DNA of 64,000 nt from Cercophora sp. LCS_1. Taxonomy: Eukaryota; Ascomycota; Sordariomycetes; Sordariales; Lasiosphaeriaceae. A model generated the notes under the pieces. The model was not told the origin of the DNA. It saw nothing but the letters and a program-made list of their open reading frames with translations, and ran no database searches. The stretch's first letter is position 1. Every line of letters begins with the position of its first letter. Position numbers and translations under genes: made by a program. Below, one piece after another: positions 54,685-64,000 of this stretch. The stretch spans positions 310,001 through 374,000 of the forward strand of contig JAPZLL010000021.1 in the NCBI GenBank assembly GCA_036250225.1, in the 5' to 3' direction.

Positions 54685-57267
54685 ATGCCCCCTAACTCCT
54701 CACCCCAGGACACAGTCCTCTCCTTCTGGTCCTCCTACGTGACTGCCTCCCCAGGAAAAGTCACCACCATCTTCCCCGCGCCACTGTACTCAACTCTCCT
54801 CCCCCGACCATCAGCACCCGACTCATCAGCGTCACACACAAATTTCGGAGAATCGTACGAGGCCGCGGCAACAGAATGTCGCACCAAGGTCGCACGCATC
54901 GTGCGCGACTGCATGAGAACAAACACCAAGTTCACCGATCCGGACTTTGACGTCCGCGGGAACGGATGGAACTGCTTGGTTGGCCTTACGTGGACGCCGC
55001 CGACAAAACGGGCGGATGCCGGGGACGTCGAGGAGGCGCTTGGCACGTTGCAGGCGAACAGGGTGTTTGGGGACGTGACGCTTCCGCTGGACGTGTCAAC
55101 CCTGAGAAAGGTGTTGGCGGGGAAGCCGGTGGATGATGAGGACGGGGACGGTGAGGGGGTGTTTGATCCGGACCCGAGGAGTGTGCATCGAGTCGACTGG
55201 ATTTATGAGGATCCTCGTGAGTTTTCTGAGCCGGGTATGAAGGAGATGAATGACTGACTGGTGGCAGAGTTCGAGGTGGATGGCTTTTCGAGCTCGGATA
55301 TCATGCAGGGCGCGAATAGCAGTGATTGCTGGTGGCTGAGTGCCGTAGCGACCATTTGTCACCGGCGGGAGCTGATGGACAAGATCTGCGTTGCGCGGAA
55401 CGAGGCGTGCGGCGTGTATGGGTTTGTCTTTTACAGAGACGGTGCGTGGGTGACGACCATCGTCGACGATAACTTGTTTCTTGCCCGACCTGATTTCAGC
55501 GCTGCGGTGGGCGGCGACTTGCATGACCCTACGAATAGCGCGATGAAGAAGTATCGCAACCTGAACCAGACGGGGTCCAATGCGTTGTACTTTGCGGCGT
55601 GCAGGGACGAGAACGAGACGTGGCTGCCGCTGTTGGAAAAGGCGTATGCCAAGGTGCATGGCGATTACAATGCCATCTGGGGCGGTTGGGTCGGCGAGGG
55701 CGTTGAGGATCTGACGGGCGGTGTGAACTCGGAAATGGTGTTGGAGGACGTGCTGGACAAGCACACGCTGTGGAAAGAGTTGCTCAACGAGGACAAGAAC
55801 TTTGTCTTTGGGCTTGATATCCTCGACCAGTCCGGCGTGGATGGGAAGAACGGGTTGGCTAATGCCCATGCCTATTCCCTTCTCGAAGCTCGGGAAGAGG
55901 TCGGTGAGGATGGAAAGCGAGTCCGGCTTGTCAAGATCCGGTGAGTTTGTTGCCCTTCTCATCAACTCATCAGTACTGATAACGACAGCAACCCCTGGGG
56001 CGAACGCGGCGCCGACGGCATGGGCGAATGGATGGGTCCATGGAGTGACGGCAGCAAAGAATGGACGCCCTACTGGGTATATCCCCCCTCCCCCCTCCCC
56101 CCCTTTTTGAGTCCCCGTGCCCTTACTGATCCAACCTCACAGCTCACTAAGCTTAACTACCGCTTCGAGAACGACGGCGTTTTTTGGATGACCTACGCCG
56201 ACATGCTCGGCACCTTTACCAACCTCTACCGCACCCGTCTCTTCTCCCAATCCTGGCATGTCACGCAAGAATGGACGGCCGTCAACGTCGCCTGGCTGAC
56301 GGGCTACCTCCAAAAGAAATTCGTCATCGAAGTCAAGCAATCTGGCGTCGCTGTGTTCGTCCTCCAACAGCTCGACACGCGCTACTTTCGCGGTCTCGAG
56401 GGCGAGTACACTTTTTTGCTGCATTTTATCCTTCAGAAACAGGGCAGCGAGCCGGGCGATTACATCTGCCGCGTGCGGCCAAGATCAACCAGTTTCAGCT
56501 TCGACACGCGCTCCGTCAGCTGCGAGGTTGAGCTGGAACCCGGGGTGTACGAGGTGCTGCCCAAGGTTGCGGCGCAAAAGAATGATAAGCCGACGGTGGA
56601 GAACGTGGTCAAGGTTTTGGCTATGCGGAAGCCGCATAAGCTGAGGCAGGTTGGGTTGAGTTATGATTTGGCGCATGCCAAGGCGTTGAAGGGGGACTTG
56701 GCGAGGGCGGCAGCTAAAGCGGAGGCGGAGATGAAGAAGGCTGCGGCTGAGGAGGAGGCTGGGATGAAGGGTGATGGGGATGGTGAAGATGAGTGGGAGG
56801 ATGAAGATGAAGATGGTGAGGAGGGCGAAGAGGACGAGGAAGATGAAGAGGAGGAGGAGGAGGAAGAAGAAGAAGAAGAAGAGGAACAGGAACAGGAACA
56901 GGAACAGCAAAAGAGTAAGGGGAAGAAGGGTAGTAAGAAGGAAGCAGAGGGGAAGAAGGGCAATGGCAAGGCCAAGGGCGGAGATGGTGCCCCAGAGGTT
57001 CTCTTTGACGCTGAAGGTGGAGAAGGGCGTGAGGGCGGAGAAGCGGGCGAAGGTGGCGACGAGGAAGAGGAGGAGGATGACGACGATGAAGATTACAGTG
57101 AACAAGGTCCTGGCGGCCCAGGAGGACCGCCAGACGACGACATGCCGACTTGGAACGCCGTCTGCGTGATTGGTCTCCGTGTGTACTCGCAGGACCCCGA
57201 TCTCAGCATCGCGTTGGCGGAGCCCAAGAACGTCGAGGAGGCATCGATTGTCAATCCTGACACTTGA
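54685..57267 (+). CDS. Calpain-like cysteine protease with acidic tail
   Basis: ATG at 54685 (MPPNSSPQDTVLSFW) is preferred to one 36 codons upstream. Exons 54685-55216, 55268-55940, 55989-56076 and 56143-57267, all with GTGAGT- or GTATAT-type donors. The C2-family catalytic triad is complete: Cys in NSSDCWWLSAVATI, His in NGLANAHAYSLLEA and Asn in RNPWGERGADG (formed across an intron). A C2L-like domain follows (FVIEVKQSGVAVFVLQQLDT). The last 220 residues begin with a Lys/Ala helix (AAAKAEAEMKKAAAEEEAG) and become almost pure Glu/Asp (a 14-Glu run near 56850), then Lys/Gly and Glu-rich, before an ordered PTWNAVCVIGLRVYSQDPDL end. Calpains are Ca-regulated limited proteases; the acidic tail could bind Ca or basic partners (inference). 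Confidence 0.9.
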
Positions 57268-57622
57268 CCAAACGGCCGGGCTATTTTTCGCTTACCGGGG
57301 CTGGCAAGGCTGTATCTAGATGTCATACTCAATGAACACTGCTGTCTGCTTGTCAAAGAAGTCGTGCCTAACCAACTTAACAGGAGACACTCAGACAACC
57401 ATCTATGCTGAAGAAACCGAGAACAAACCCCGGAAATCGTTACACGCCCCGTCCCATCCCCTCTAATCTATGTCCAGGCCCCATGGCTGTATACAAGTAT
57501 TCCGTCCTCGTGGATCTACAACGGGGATGTCCTAGCCGGGGACAACCCGTCAACTCCAGTATCAATACACATTAGACATCGTACAAGACCCTGGTACAAG
57601 ATCTCTCCTACAAGAGTCCCAT
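57268..57622. other. Convergent 3' region
   Basis: 355 bp between the stops of the calpain and glycosyltransferase-like genes; no gene. Confidence 0.5.
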
Positions 57623-59170
57623 CTACCGTCCCTCCTTTTTCTCTTCTTCTTTAGGTTTCTCCCAATCCTTTTCTACCCGCCACTGGTCGTCTATCTTGAG
57701 CGCCGTGCCCTCGACCAAATCACAATCGCGATGGCCCCACTTCTGCCGGTATATCTCCCGTCCGGCCTCAGTGAGAAGGTGGAACGCTTGCGCGAAGCCC
57801 ATGGAATCGTAGTAAAACGGTTCTCCGAGGCCGCCGCGCTGTGTGACTTGCCATGTGTTCCGCTGGTTATCGCCGTCGCGGTATTTGTGCGAGCCCATGT
57901 CGAACCCGAGCTTGTTGAGGACGCGAAAGTACTCGACTGGGTCGGAGGGCATTTTGACGTCGTCTCGCTTTTGTTCTGGCGTGGCTGCTTTTGCTGCAGC
58001 CTCCTTCTCCGCCTTTTCCTCTTCCGCCTTCTCCTTGTTCTCCTCGATCTTGGCTTCTTGCTCCGGAGTCAAGGGGTTCGGGTCAGTAAAGTTCGGGACG
58101 ATGTGAGGGAGGCGGTACAAGGCGCCCAAATCTGTCATGCAGGATGAGACGTCGTTGATGATGCCGACGCGGCGGTGCTTGTTGACCCAGCCGTCCATCT
58201 CCAGTCTTGCGTTGAAGTCGCAGTCGGAGGCATAGTACGGAATCATGGTGTCATAACCCCCAATCGCTTCGACGGCTTCGCGGTTCACTAGGGTCAGGTA
58301 GTCTGACTGGAACCACCTGAGACCCCAGCGCTCCTTTCGCTCGAGCGTATTGTTAAGTTCACGTAAGCAGTTCTCGTAAATAGTACGATAGTCGACGTGA
58401 CCGGCGGGGTTGGGGAACATAGCGGCGAGCTCGTCGTCCTTGTCGTAAAAGTCCCATGCCCGCTCACCCGGTCGGTGGTTGGCGTCGGGGCCGTCTTCAA
58501 ACGAGAAGACGACAACGTCTTGGTGGCTGTAAAAATAGTGCGAGTGGTTGCGCTCAATCGCTTGGTTGAGAAAGAAGTTTTGGAGCTGCGAAAAGGTCAG
58601 GCGCACCGGCGTCTGAACAACGTTGACGCCCAGTCGCTGCAGCGTCGTGTGGTTGAGGTAAAAGGGGTTTTGCAGCGATAGGTTCCCCTCCTTGTTGCTG
58701 TTCTGCACGCCCGTGTTCTCGACGACAAAAATGCCATCTGCTGGCCATCCTGCCGTGACGTACGAGACTACCGCCTGCAGCAGTATCGGCCATTGGCGTG
58801 TGAAACCGATAAATAGGGGCGGCGCCCGTTCGAGGCCATATTCCTTGTGAAGCTCTGGTCGCGGAACATTGTACTCGGGAATTGGTGGTGGTGGGGTGGC
58901 AGTCGATGTCGCAAGCAGCGGAAACGGGTCGACCACAGGCGCAGGCTTGAACGTTGGCGTCGGCTTGTATCGTGGAGGGGCAACGTCTGGCTTGGAGGGG
59001 GGCCTTCTGTCGGTGGGCTTGCTATTGATCAGGGGAATCGAGGGAAGCTGGAAGCTCGAGGTCGACGAGACTACGTAGCCAGAGTACAGAACGAAGCCAA
59101 AAGCGACAACAAAGAGAAGCGGCAGCACACCGCGCGCGACGCGGAAGTTCAGGGATGACAGCAGCGCCAT
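57623..59170 (-). CDS. Type II membrane glycosyltransferase-like protein
   Basis: Intronless, 515 codons. One N-terminal membrane anchor (VLPLLFVVAFGFVLYSGYVV, about residues 15-34) and a Pro-rich stem suit a Golgi type II enzyme. The lumenal domain starts at PPLFIGFTRQWPILLQAVVS and has a GT-A look: SHYFYSHQDVVVFSFEDG, RWFQSDYLTLVNREAVEAIG and YYASDCDFNARLEMDGW, with an Asp-x-Asp in SDCD as possible metal site. Four N-glycosylation sequons occur (NLS, NHT, NHS, NNT). A charged Glu/Lys/Ala helix near residues 375-405 interrupts the fold. Fungal homologues are usually annotated hypothetical or glycosyltransferase family 2-like; sugar donor and acceptor are unknown. Confidence 0.72.
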   Translation of the reverse strand: MALLSSLNFRVARGVLPLLFVVAFGFVLYSGYVVSSTSSFQLPSIPLINSKPTDRRPPSKPDVAPPRYKPTPTFKPAPVVDPFPLLATSTATPPPPIPEYNVPRPELHKEYGLERAPPLFIGFTRQWPILLQAVVSYVTAGWPADGIFVVENTGVQNSNKEGNLSLQNPFYLNHTTLQRLGVNVVQTPVRLTFSQLQNFFLNQAIERNHSHYFYSHQDVVVFSFEDGPDANHRPGERAWDFYDKDDELAAMFPNPAGHVDYRTIYENCLRELNNTLERKERWGLRWFQSDYLTLVNREAVEAIGGYDTMIPYYASDCDFNARLEMDGWVNKHRRVGIINDVSSCMTDLGALYRLPHIVPNFTDPNPLTPEQEAKIEENKEKAEEEKAEKEAAAKAATPEQKRDDVKMPSDPVEYFRVLNKLGFDMGSHKYRDGDNQRNTWQVTQRGGLGEPFYYDSMGFAQAFHLLTEAGREIYRQKWGHRDCDLVEGTALKIDDQWRVEKDWEKPKEEEKKEGR

Positions 59171-60327
59171 GTTGTGCTGCCCCCACTCGCCCGTGGTCGC
59201 ATCAATTGCGTTGGTACGTCTCAGAGTTTGTCGGAATGAGGCGACACGAGGGTCGGCCGCGATGCTGATCGAGCACGCAAAGGTTTTGACGACGACCAGA
59301 AGGATTTTCCCCTCGTCAATGCATCTTTCGCGTCCCTTTACGTTTGCTGCTCAGCGGGACAGATCCCGACTTGGCGTTGCTGCGCAGCAGTCGCTCAGGG
59401 ACCTTGGGTGCCATTTAGAATACGAACCCCCACATCCGGACAAGGCAAACTCATTTGAGCTCATGGCGTGGGCTGCCGGGGTCCCACGGAAGGAGCGACA
59501 AGCCCATTTTGATTGTTCCATGTTGGGAGCTGAGGCCGGAAGGTGCGATTAGGGGGTCGCGGCCTCTCCCGTCGCCCTGAGGCCAGGTATCTTGTGATGT
59601 TGGATGCAGACTCAGAGACGGGAGTCTGGATGCCGCCACTTCGAAAATGCGTTCTTGAAGTCCAAGCTGAATCTTCTGTCCCGAGTCCGAGGAGTGTCGT
59701 CAAAGTGGTTGTTGATGCGATGTCGGGATGGTTCGCGCGAACGTGGACGCTGCGAAAAATTGTCCGCTAGCAGGCGGCCCCGCGTTCAACCAGGGCCTGT
59801 AACGTTGCCAAGCCGCGCTAAAAAGCTTCGCTCCTGCTGAACGCCACTCTCCACATCATCAACTGGCCTGTCACGAGCACACACGTCCATCTGCGGACCA
59901 CAGCATCGTCAGTCGTACGACACAGACTCACTCTTTTTCATCCTCATGGGGGTGCCGCCAACTGAAAGTTTTCGTATATCATCAGGTCAACGGCGATCCT
60001 TGGTTCTGCATCTGCGTGAGAGGGGTCTCGCGGCCCGCGCCCCACGAAGCACGGCCCCGGCAGTGACAGTGATTGTCTTCCCGGTTCCCGTCCCTCTGGA
60101 TAAGACTCTCCCTGGATGCTACCTGGGCATATCAGCAAGCAGAAATACGTTACATGGCATTCCTGACAGCCTGAATATCCGCCATTCACACCACTCAGCG
60201 CCGCTGTCGAGCTTCGACGGCTGTAACCGCACTCTAGAGCCGGGCAGGCTGGAATGAGCTCGCACTCCACCCACCACACTGGCATGCGAGCACACACAAC
60301 ACACCTGCGGGGTGTCAACCGGTATTA
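59171..60327. other. Divergent intergenic region
   Basis: 1.16 kb between two divergent start codons (glycosyltransferase-like gene and MFS transporter). Nothing recognisable. Confidence 0.45.
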
Positions 60328-62089
60328 ATGGAGCACGATGAGTCCCTATCAGTGTCGACCAGCTCGTCCTGGTCCGAGCAGACACCCCTTCTTCGACGAG
60401 ATAGCGACTTTGTCTCGACGCATTTGACAATGGGGGCCCTGCGCGATTCCGATGCCAATCTCGGCGATACCAAACCTGCTTCCGTTACTATTAGCGGCGC
60501 GCTCGATGATGCTGTCAACTTTGAGCACAGCCTTAGCTTCATCGAAGCATGCAAGCTGTATCCGGCCGCGATCGGGTGGTCGGTCTTCGTGTCACTCGGA
60601 GTCATCATGCTGGCGTTTGACCCGCAGCTGCTTGGGAATCTCTACGCCATGCCGCAGTTTCAGAAAGATTTTGGGTATCTTTTTGACGGCAATGTGAGTA
60701 AATCTTTTTGGCCAGTCTGCAGATCTGACGACGGCAGTATATCATCCCAGCAGGTTGGCAAACAGGTCTCGGGATGGGGAACCCCGCCGGTCAAGTTGTC
60801 GGTGCCTTGATTGCCGGCTACCCCATGGAAAAGTACGGCAGAAAGCTCACATTTGGCGTCTGTGTTGCCTTGACGAGTGCACTCATCTTCATTCAATTCT
60901 TTGCACGGTCTCTTGAGGTTCTCCTCGTTGGTGAACTACTCGGAGGTCTCGTCCTCGGCTGCTATGCCGTTATCGCACCCGCATACTCTTCGGAGGTCTG
61001 TCCCATGGCCATTCGTGGTGTTCTCACCAGCTATGTCAACCTCTGTTTCGTCATGGGTCAGCTCCTAGCAAACAGCGTGTGTAAGGGGACCAGCCAACTC
61101 GGCGATCACTGGGCATACTCAATCCCATTTGCACTTCAGTGGTTCTGGTGCCTGATCATCCTGCCTGGCCTTCTCTGGGTTCCAGAAAGTCCTTGGTGGC
61201 TGGTCCGAAAGGGTCGCCTGGAGGAGGCGGAGAAAGTCCTCGGAAGACTCGCGTCTAAACAAGTCGACATCAAACAGACGCTCGCTGTTATCGTTGAAAC
61301 GGATCGCCTCGAGCAAGAGCTCGAGTTAGGCAGCACATACTGGGACTGCTTCAAAGGCGTAAACCTCCGACGGACCGAGATATCAGTCGGCGTCTACTGC
61401 ACACAGGTACTCAGCGGCATCTACCTCATCAACTACGGAACGTACTTCTTCCAGTTGGCCGGGTTGCCGACAGAAGATGCGTTTTCAATGGGGATTGGAT
61501 TCCTTGGTGAGTCCACCTTCTAACTTTGCCGGTAACCACTCTCTAACAACTACTTTCAGCCGTGGGCTTCGTTGGGACCGTCGTTTCATGGCCTTTGATC
61601 ATCCGCTATGGACGAAGGAGCATCTACAACACCGGGCTTTTGTTTCTCATCGTCCTGCAACTCGTCATTGGCATCCTTGACTGCATACCTGGCCGACCGA
61701 AAGGCGTGATTTGGGCGCAGTCGTCCCTGATGTTGGTGTGGAACTTTTTCTACGATATTTCGATCGGCCCTGTTTGTTTTGTCATCATCTCTGAAGCCAG
61801 TGCAACGCGTGTTCGATCGAAAAGCATCGCGCTTGCCACGGCTGCCCAAGGCGCGCTGGGCTGTGTGATGACGGTCGCAATACCCTACATGATCAACCCC
61901 GACGAAGCGAACATGCAAGGCAAATTGGGTTTCTTCTTTGGTGGGCTCGCGGCTCTTTGCCTCGGCTGGGCATACTTTCGAGTGCCCGAAACCAAGGGAA
62001 GGACATACGAGGAGTTGGACGTGCTGTTCGAACGCAAGGTTCCCACGAGGGCGTTTGCGGGATATGTCATTGCAGCCGGTGCGTCATAG
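60328..62089 (+). CDS. MFS sugar transporter, alpha-glucoside (maltose) permease type
   Basis: ATG at 60328; exons 60328-60693, 60738-61506 and 61560-62089 (introns of 44 and 53 nt). Twelve membrane segments are expected, about 554 residues. Sugar-porter marks are present: GYPMEKYGRKLTFGVCVALT, SSEVCPMAIRGVLTSYVNLC, PESPWWLVRKGRLEEAEKVL, RYGRRSIYNTGLL and the end motif VPETKGRTYEELDVLFERKV followed by PTRAF. The last is characteristic of maltose/alpha-glucoside:H+ symporters of the MAL type. The N-terminal 65 residues are Ser-rich and cytosolic with a LL motif (EQTPLLRRDSD). No alpha-glucosidase or MAL regulator lies in the window. Confidence 0.92.
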
Positions 62090-62962
62090 GGTTCCGTTAC
62101 TCGGCCGAAAGATAGGTGCATGGTTGAGTGTGTATCGGCGTCGGTACGTCAACGGATGAGTTGTAAAGTGTAATCTCCCCAACGCCACATTGGCAGCCGA
62201 GGTTCCGGTTCTGGGCAAACAGACTCTCACACACGAGTGCCACTCCTTTCAGCTGGAGGGGGCGGGGGTGGTTCTCCTGGGGACCCGGCCGCGGCCTCGT
62301 GGGTCCTGGCTTCTCTCCCTTGCACAACCACATATATGTCACATTGTGCCAAACAGTGAATCAGGCCCGTGATAGTGATAGAATTCTCCCCACTTCGCAA
62401 GCATGGTTTGCTGCGCCAACATTGAATTTGGTGTGCCGTAGCCTTATCCCAGATGCCCCCAAGACTGGTCGTGGCCCGAAATACATCTCTGTCTTCCATC
62501 CCAACTACCTATCATCAATAGCAATGATCCCAACGATACCCATTCACTGTAAATCTCCACTCACTCACCTGTGGGCATAGGGCCGGCCTGTGGCGGTTTA
62601 AGCCTTTCAAGCCTTCCTGCTCCTCATAACCTTGTCTTTTTCACAACCGTTTTTTCCACAACCCAACCGTTTTTTCCACAATCCAACCCTTTTTTCCACA
62701 ACCCTTTTTCCACAAACCTTATGGATCCCCCCCCACCAATGATATAAATCACACCAAGCATCCTTCCCTCTACTTCAACCGCCAATTCAACTCCATCTGT
62801 CCTCACACTTCCACATTACCTTCCCAGCTATCTCGTCAACTTGATCATTCGGAGATCACAAGCCCTTGACGCCCATCCATCCACCCTTTCGAAACACCAC
62901 CACTTCGTGCCAGTTCAGCCAATACGATCAACCACGTGCAGTCCTCACGCACCGCTTGCACC
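62090..62962. promoter_or_regulatory. Intergenic region and putative promoter with T-tract repeats
   Basis: At 62633-62718 a degenerate unit (C3-4 T5-6 CCACAA) recurs about five times. A TATA-like GATATAAATC lies near 62740, about 220 bp before the ATG at 62963. This spacing looks like a promoter for the small gene downstream; otherwise nothing. Confidence 0.4.
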
Positions 62963-63415
62963 ATGCACGAGCCAAAGAATTGGAGGGCAACCAACCAGCC
63001 TGAGTCCTCCAGCGCCGCCACGGACGGACGGATGAAATCGGAGGCAGCTGGTCAGCCCGCAGCCTCAAGCACCACCACGAACGAGCTGACGAACCCGGTG
63101 ATAGCTGACCAAGAGTACACGGCCCGGGTACCCATCGACCAACCGAAGAGGTCTCTGCCGAACGCCCAACGCCCCGAAGGCCGTCATCCCGCCGACGTGT
63201 GCCTTGAAGACCTTCTTCCCGCCGACCTGGTCGCGGAATTGTTCGACGATCCTCTCTCCGAATCCACGCATGTCAAGCCAGAGAAGGAATCATACGACCC
63301 GGGCACCTCAGATGAGCTTTCGATCGAGCTGGGGGCTAGACTAGGGAAGGCAGTGCCCTGGTCGAAGCCGAGCAATCCCTGCTATTCATGGACGGCGTGG
63401 AGTGGGACTTGGTGA
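62963..63415 (+). CDS. Small unrecognised acidic protein
   Basis: Opens with MHEPKNWRATNQPESSS, is Ser/Thr/Ala-rich to residue 50, then has a more ordered acidic part (DVCLEDLLPADLVAELFDDP, DELSIELGARLG) and ends at 63415. Another frame immediately after 63350 continues as LLFMDGVEWDLVNLGGYLLS to about 63482, which looks more protein-like than the last 25 codons here. A small intron or a frame change near 63345 may therefore extend the protein. No family recognised. Confidence 0.4.
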   Translation: MHEPKNWRATNQPESSSAATDGRMKSEAAGQPAASSTTTNELTNPVIADQEYTARVPIDQPKRSLPNAQRPEGRHPADVCLEDLLPADLVAELFDDPLSESTHVKPEKESYDPGTSDELSIELGARLGKAVPWSKPSNPCYSWTAWSGTW

Positions 63416-64000
63416 ATCTTGGAGGCTACCTTTTGAGTTGGAAGATGGCGACTAGGTTGGACTTGGGAAGCATAGGTGATTGATGGATTGTCAGCACATG
63501 CTCAAGTCAGACACAGCGAACACACACCATAATATTCCAACGCCTTTGCATTGTGATTATGATGTCAAGTTGAGTTCCCCCATGCCTCTCAGATACTACG
63601 CCAACGTCAAGATCGACCCCAATCGGCATCAAGTTAATCCAGAGTGACATGCGGATTATTTTGTCGTCATCATGCCTTGCTCGTCTTTTCGTGTGGATGA
63701 TGAGGGGTTGTATGTGACGATCTGCGGTGCATTGGGAAGGAACGAGGACCTGCCAAGCGGCTGCTAACCCGGTGGCCGGGTCTCACATACTGCATGAGCT
63801 GGTCCCATCCTTGGTCACGGCAGCTGTTAGGCAGCAACACTCTAAACCGACCACATCCCCGTCTTTGCGCTGGCACCTGCAGGCTCTTCACAGGCCCAAG
63901 TACCTTGGCCAATGTTCGCTATCGTCTGAAAATAGTGCCAACAAGAATTGACACTCGTCGCTTCACCAACACGCAAGCCAGGTGCGGGGTTCATGCATTT
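63416..64000. other. Right edge, no gene supported
   Basis: Short overlapping frames only (63670-63951, both strands). Confidence 0.4.

Overview
The window is nuclear DNA of a filamentous ascomycete (Pezizomycotina, most likely Sordariomycetes). Genes are monocistronic on both strands and split by 44-84 nt introns with GTRNGT/CTRAC/YAG signals. The families are typical of moulds: HET, NACHT-WD40, DUF4470, SAT4-type rhodopsin-domain, DUF8021, Zn2Cys6, DUF1691, a solid-state-culture ATP-grasp protein and a cellobiose-dehydrogenase-type cytochrome domain. I cannot name a genus. No rRNA, tRNA, CRISPR or operon structure was seen.

1-12.1 kb (minus strand): one very large NLR-like gene. Read 5' to 3' it starts at 12126 with a fructosamine-3-kinase-type domain. 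It continues in frame through a splice junction into a typical fungal NACHT linker, a NACHT NTPase and a WD40 region that leaves the window at base 1. The WD40 part is split by a 6.8 kb insertion (1174-7971). The insertion has 36-bp terminal inverted repeats (33/36 identical), 9-bp target duplications (AGGAAACAG), and three phased TGAGCYRG-type motifs near each end. Joining the flanks at one copy of the duplication restores the WD40 reading frame exactly. The insert has no recognisable transposase. It carries an intact, intronless mitochondrial-type PP2C phosphatase gene and a frameshifted gene for a small secreted protein. The NLR gene also has a nonsense codon (10610-10612) and frame changes, so it reads as a decaying allorecognition-type gene.

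12.4-24 kb: an aldo-keto reductase (7 exons), a TPR/DUF4470 protein, a HET-domain protein, a small gene whose C-terminus is a heptad minisatellite coding for a coiled coil, and a secreted haem-binding cytochrome-domain protein.

25-41 kb: a secreted DUF8021 protein, a rhodopsin-domain membrane protein, a full-length ABCB/MDR exporter divergent from a Zn2Cys6 regulator, a matrin-type C2H2 protein divergent from an Mcp1-like (DUF1691) mitochondrial membrane protein, and an ATP-grasp enzyme.

42-64 kb: a broken short-chain dehydrogenase, an unrecognised basic protein, a coiled-coil/Cys-rich protein, an unrecognised multi-exon gene, a calpain-like protease with a very acidic tail, a Golgi-type glycosyltransferase-like protein, an alpha-glucoside-type MFS transporter and a small unrecognised protein. 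The stretches between hold simple repeats and no gene I can support.

The strongest candidate for something new is the combination at the left end: a kinase-fold domain fused to a NACHT-WD40 protein, disrupted by a cargo-carrying transposon.
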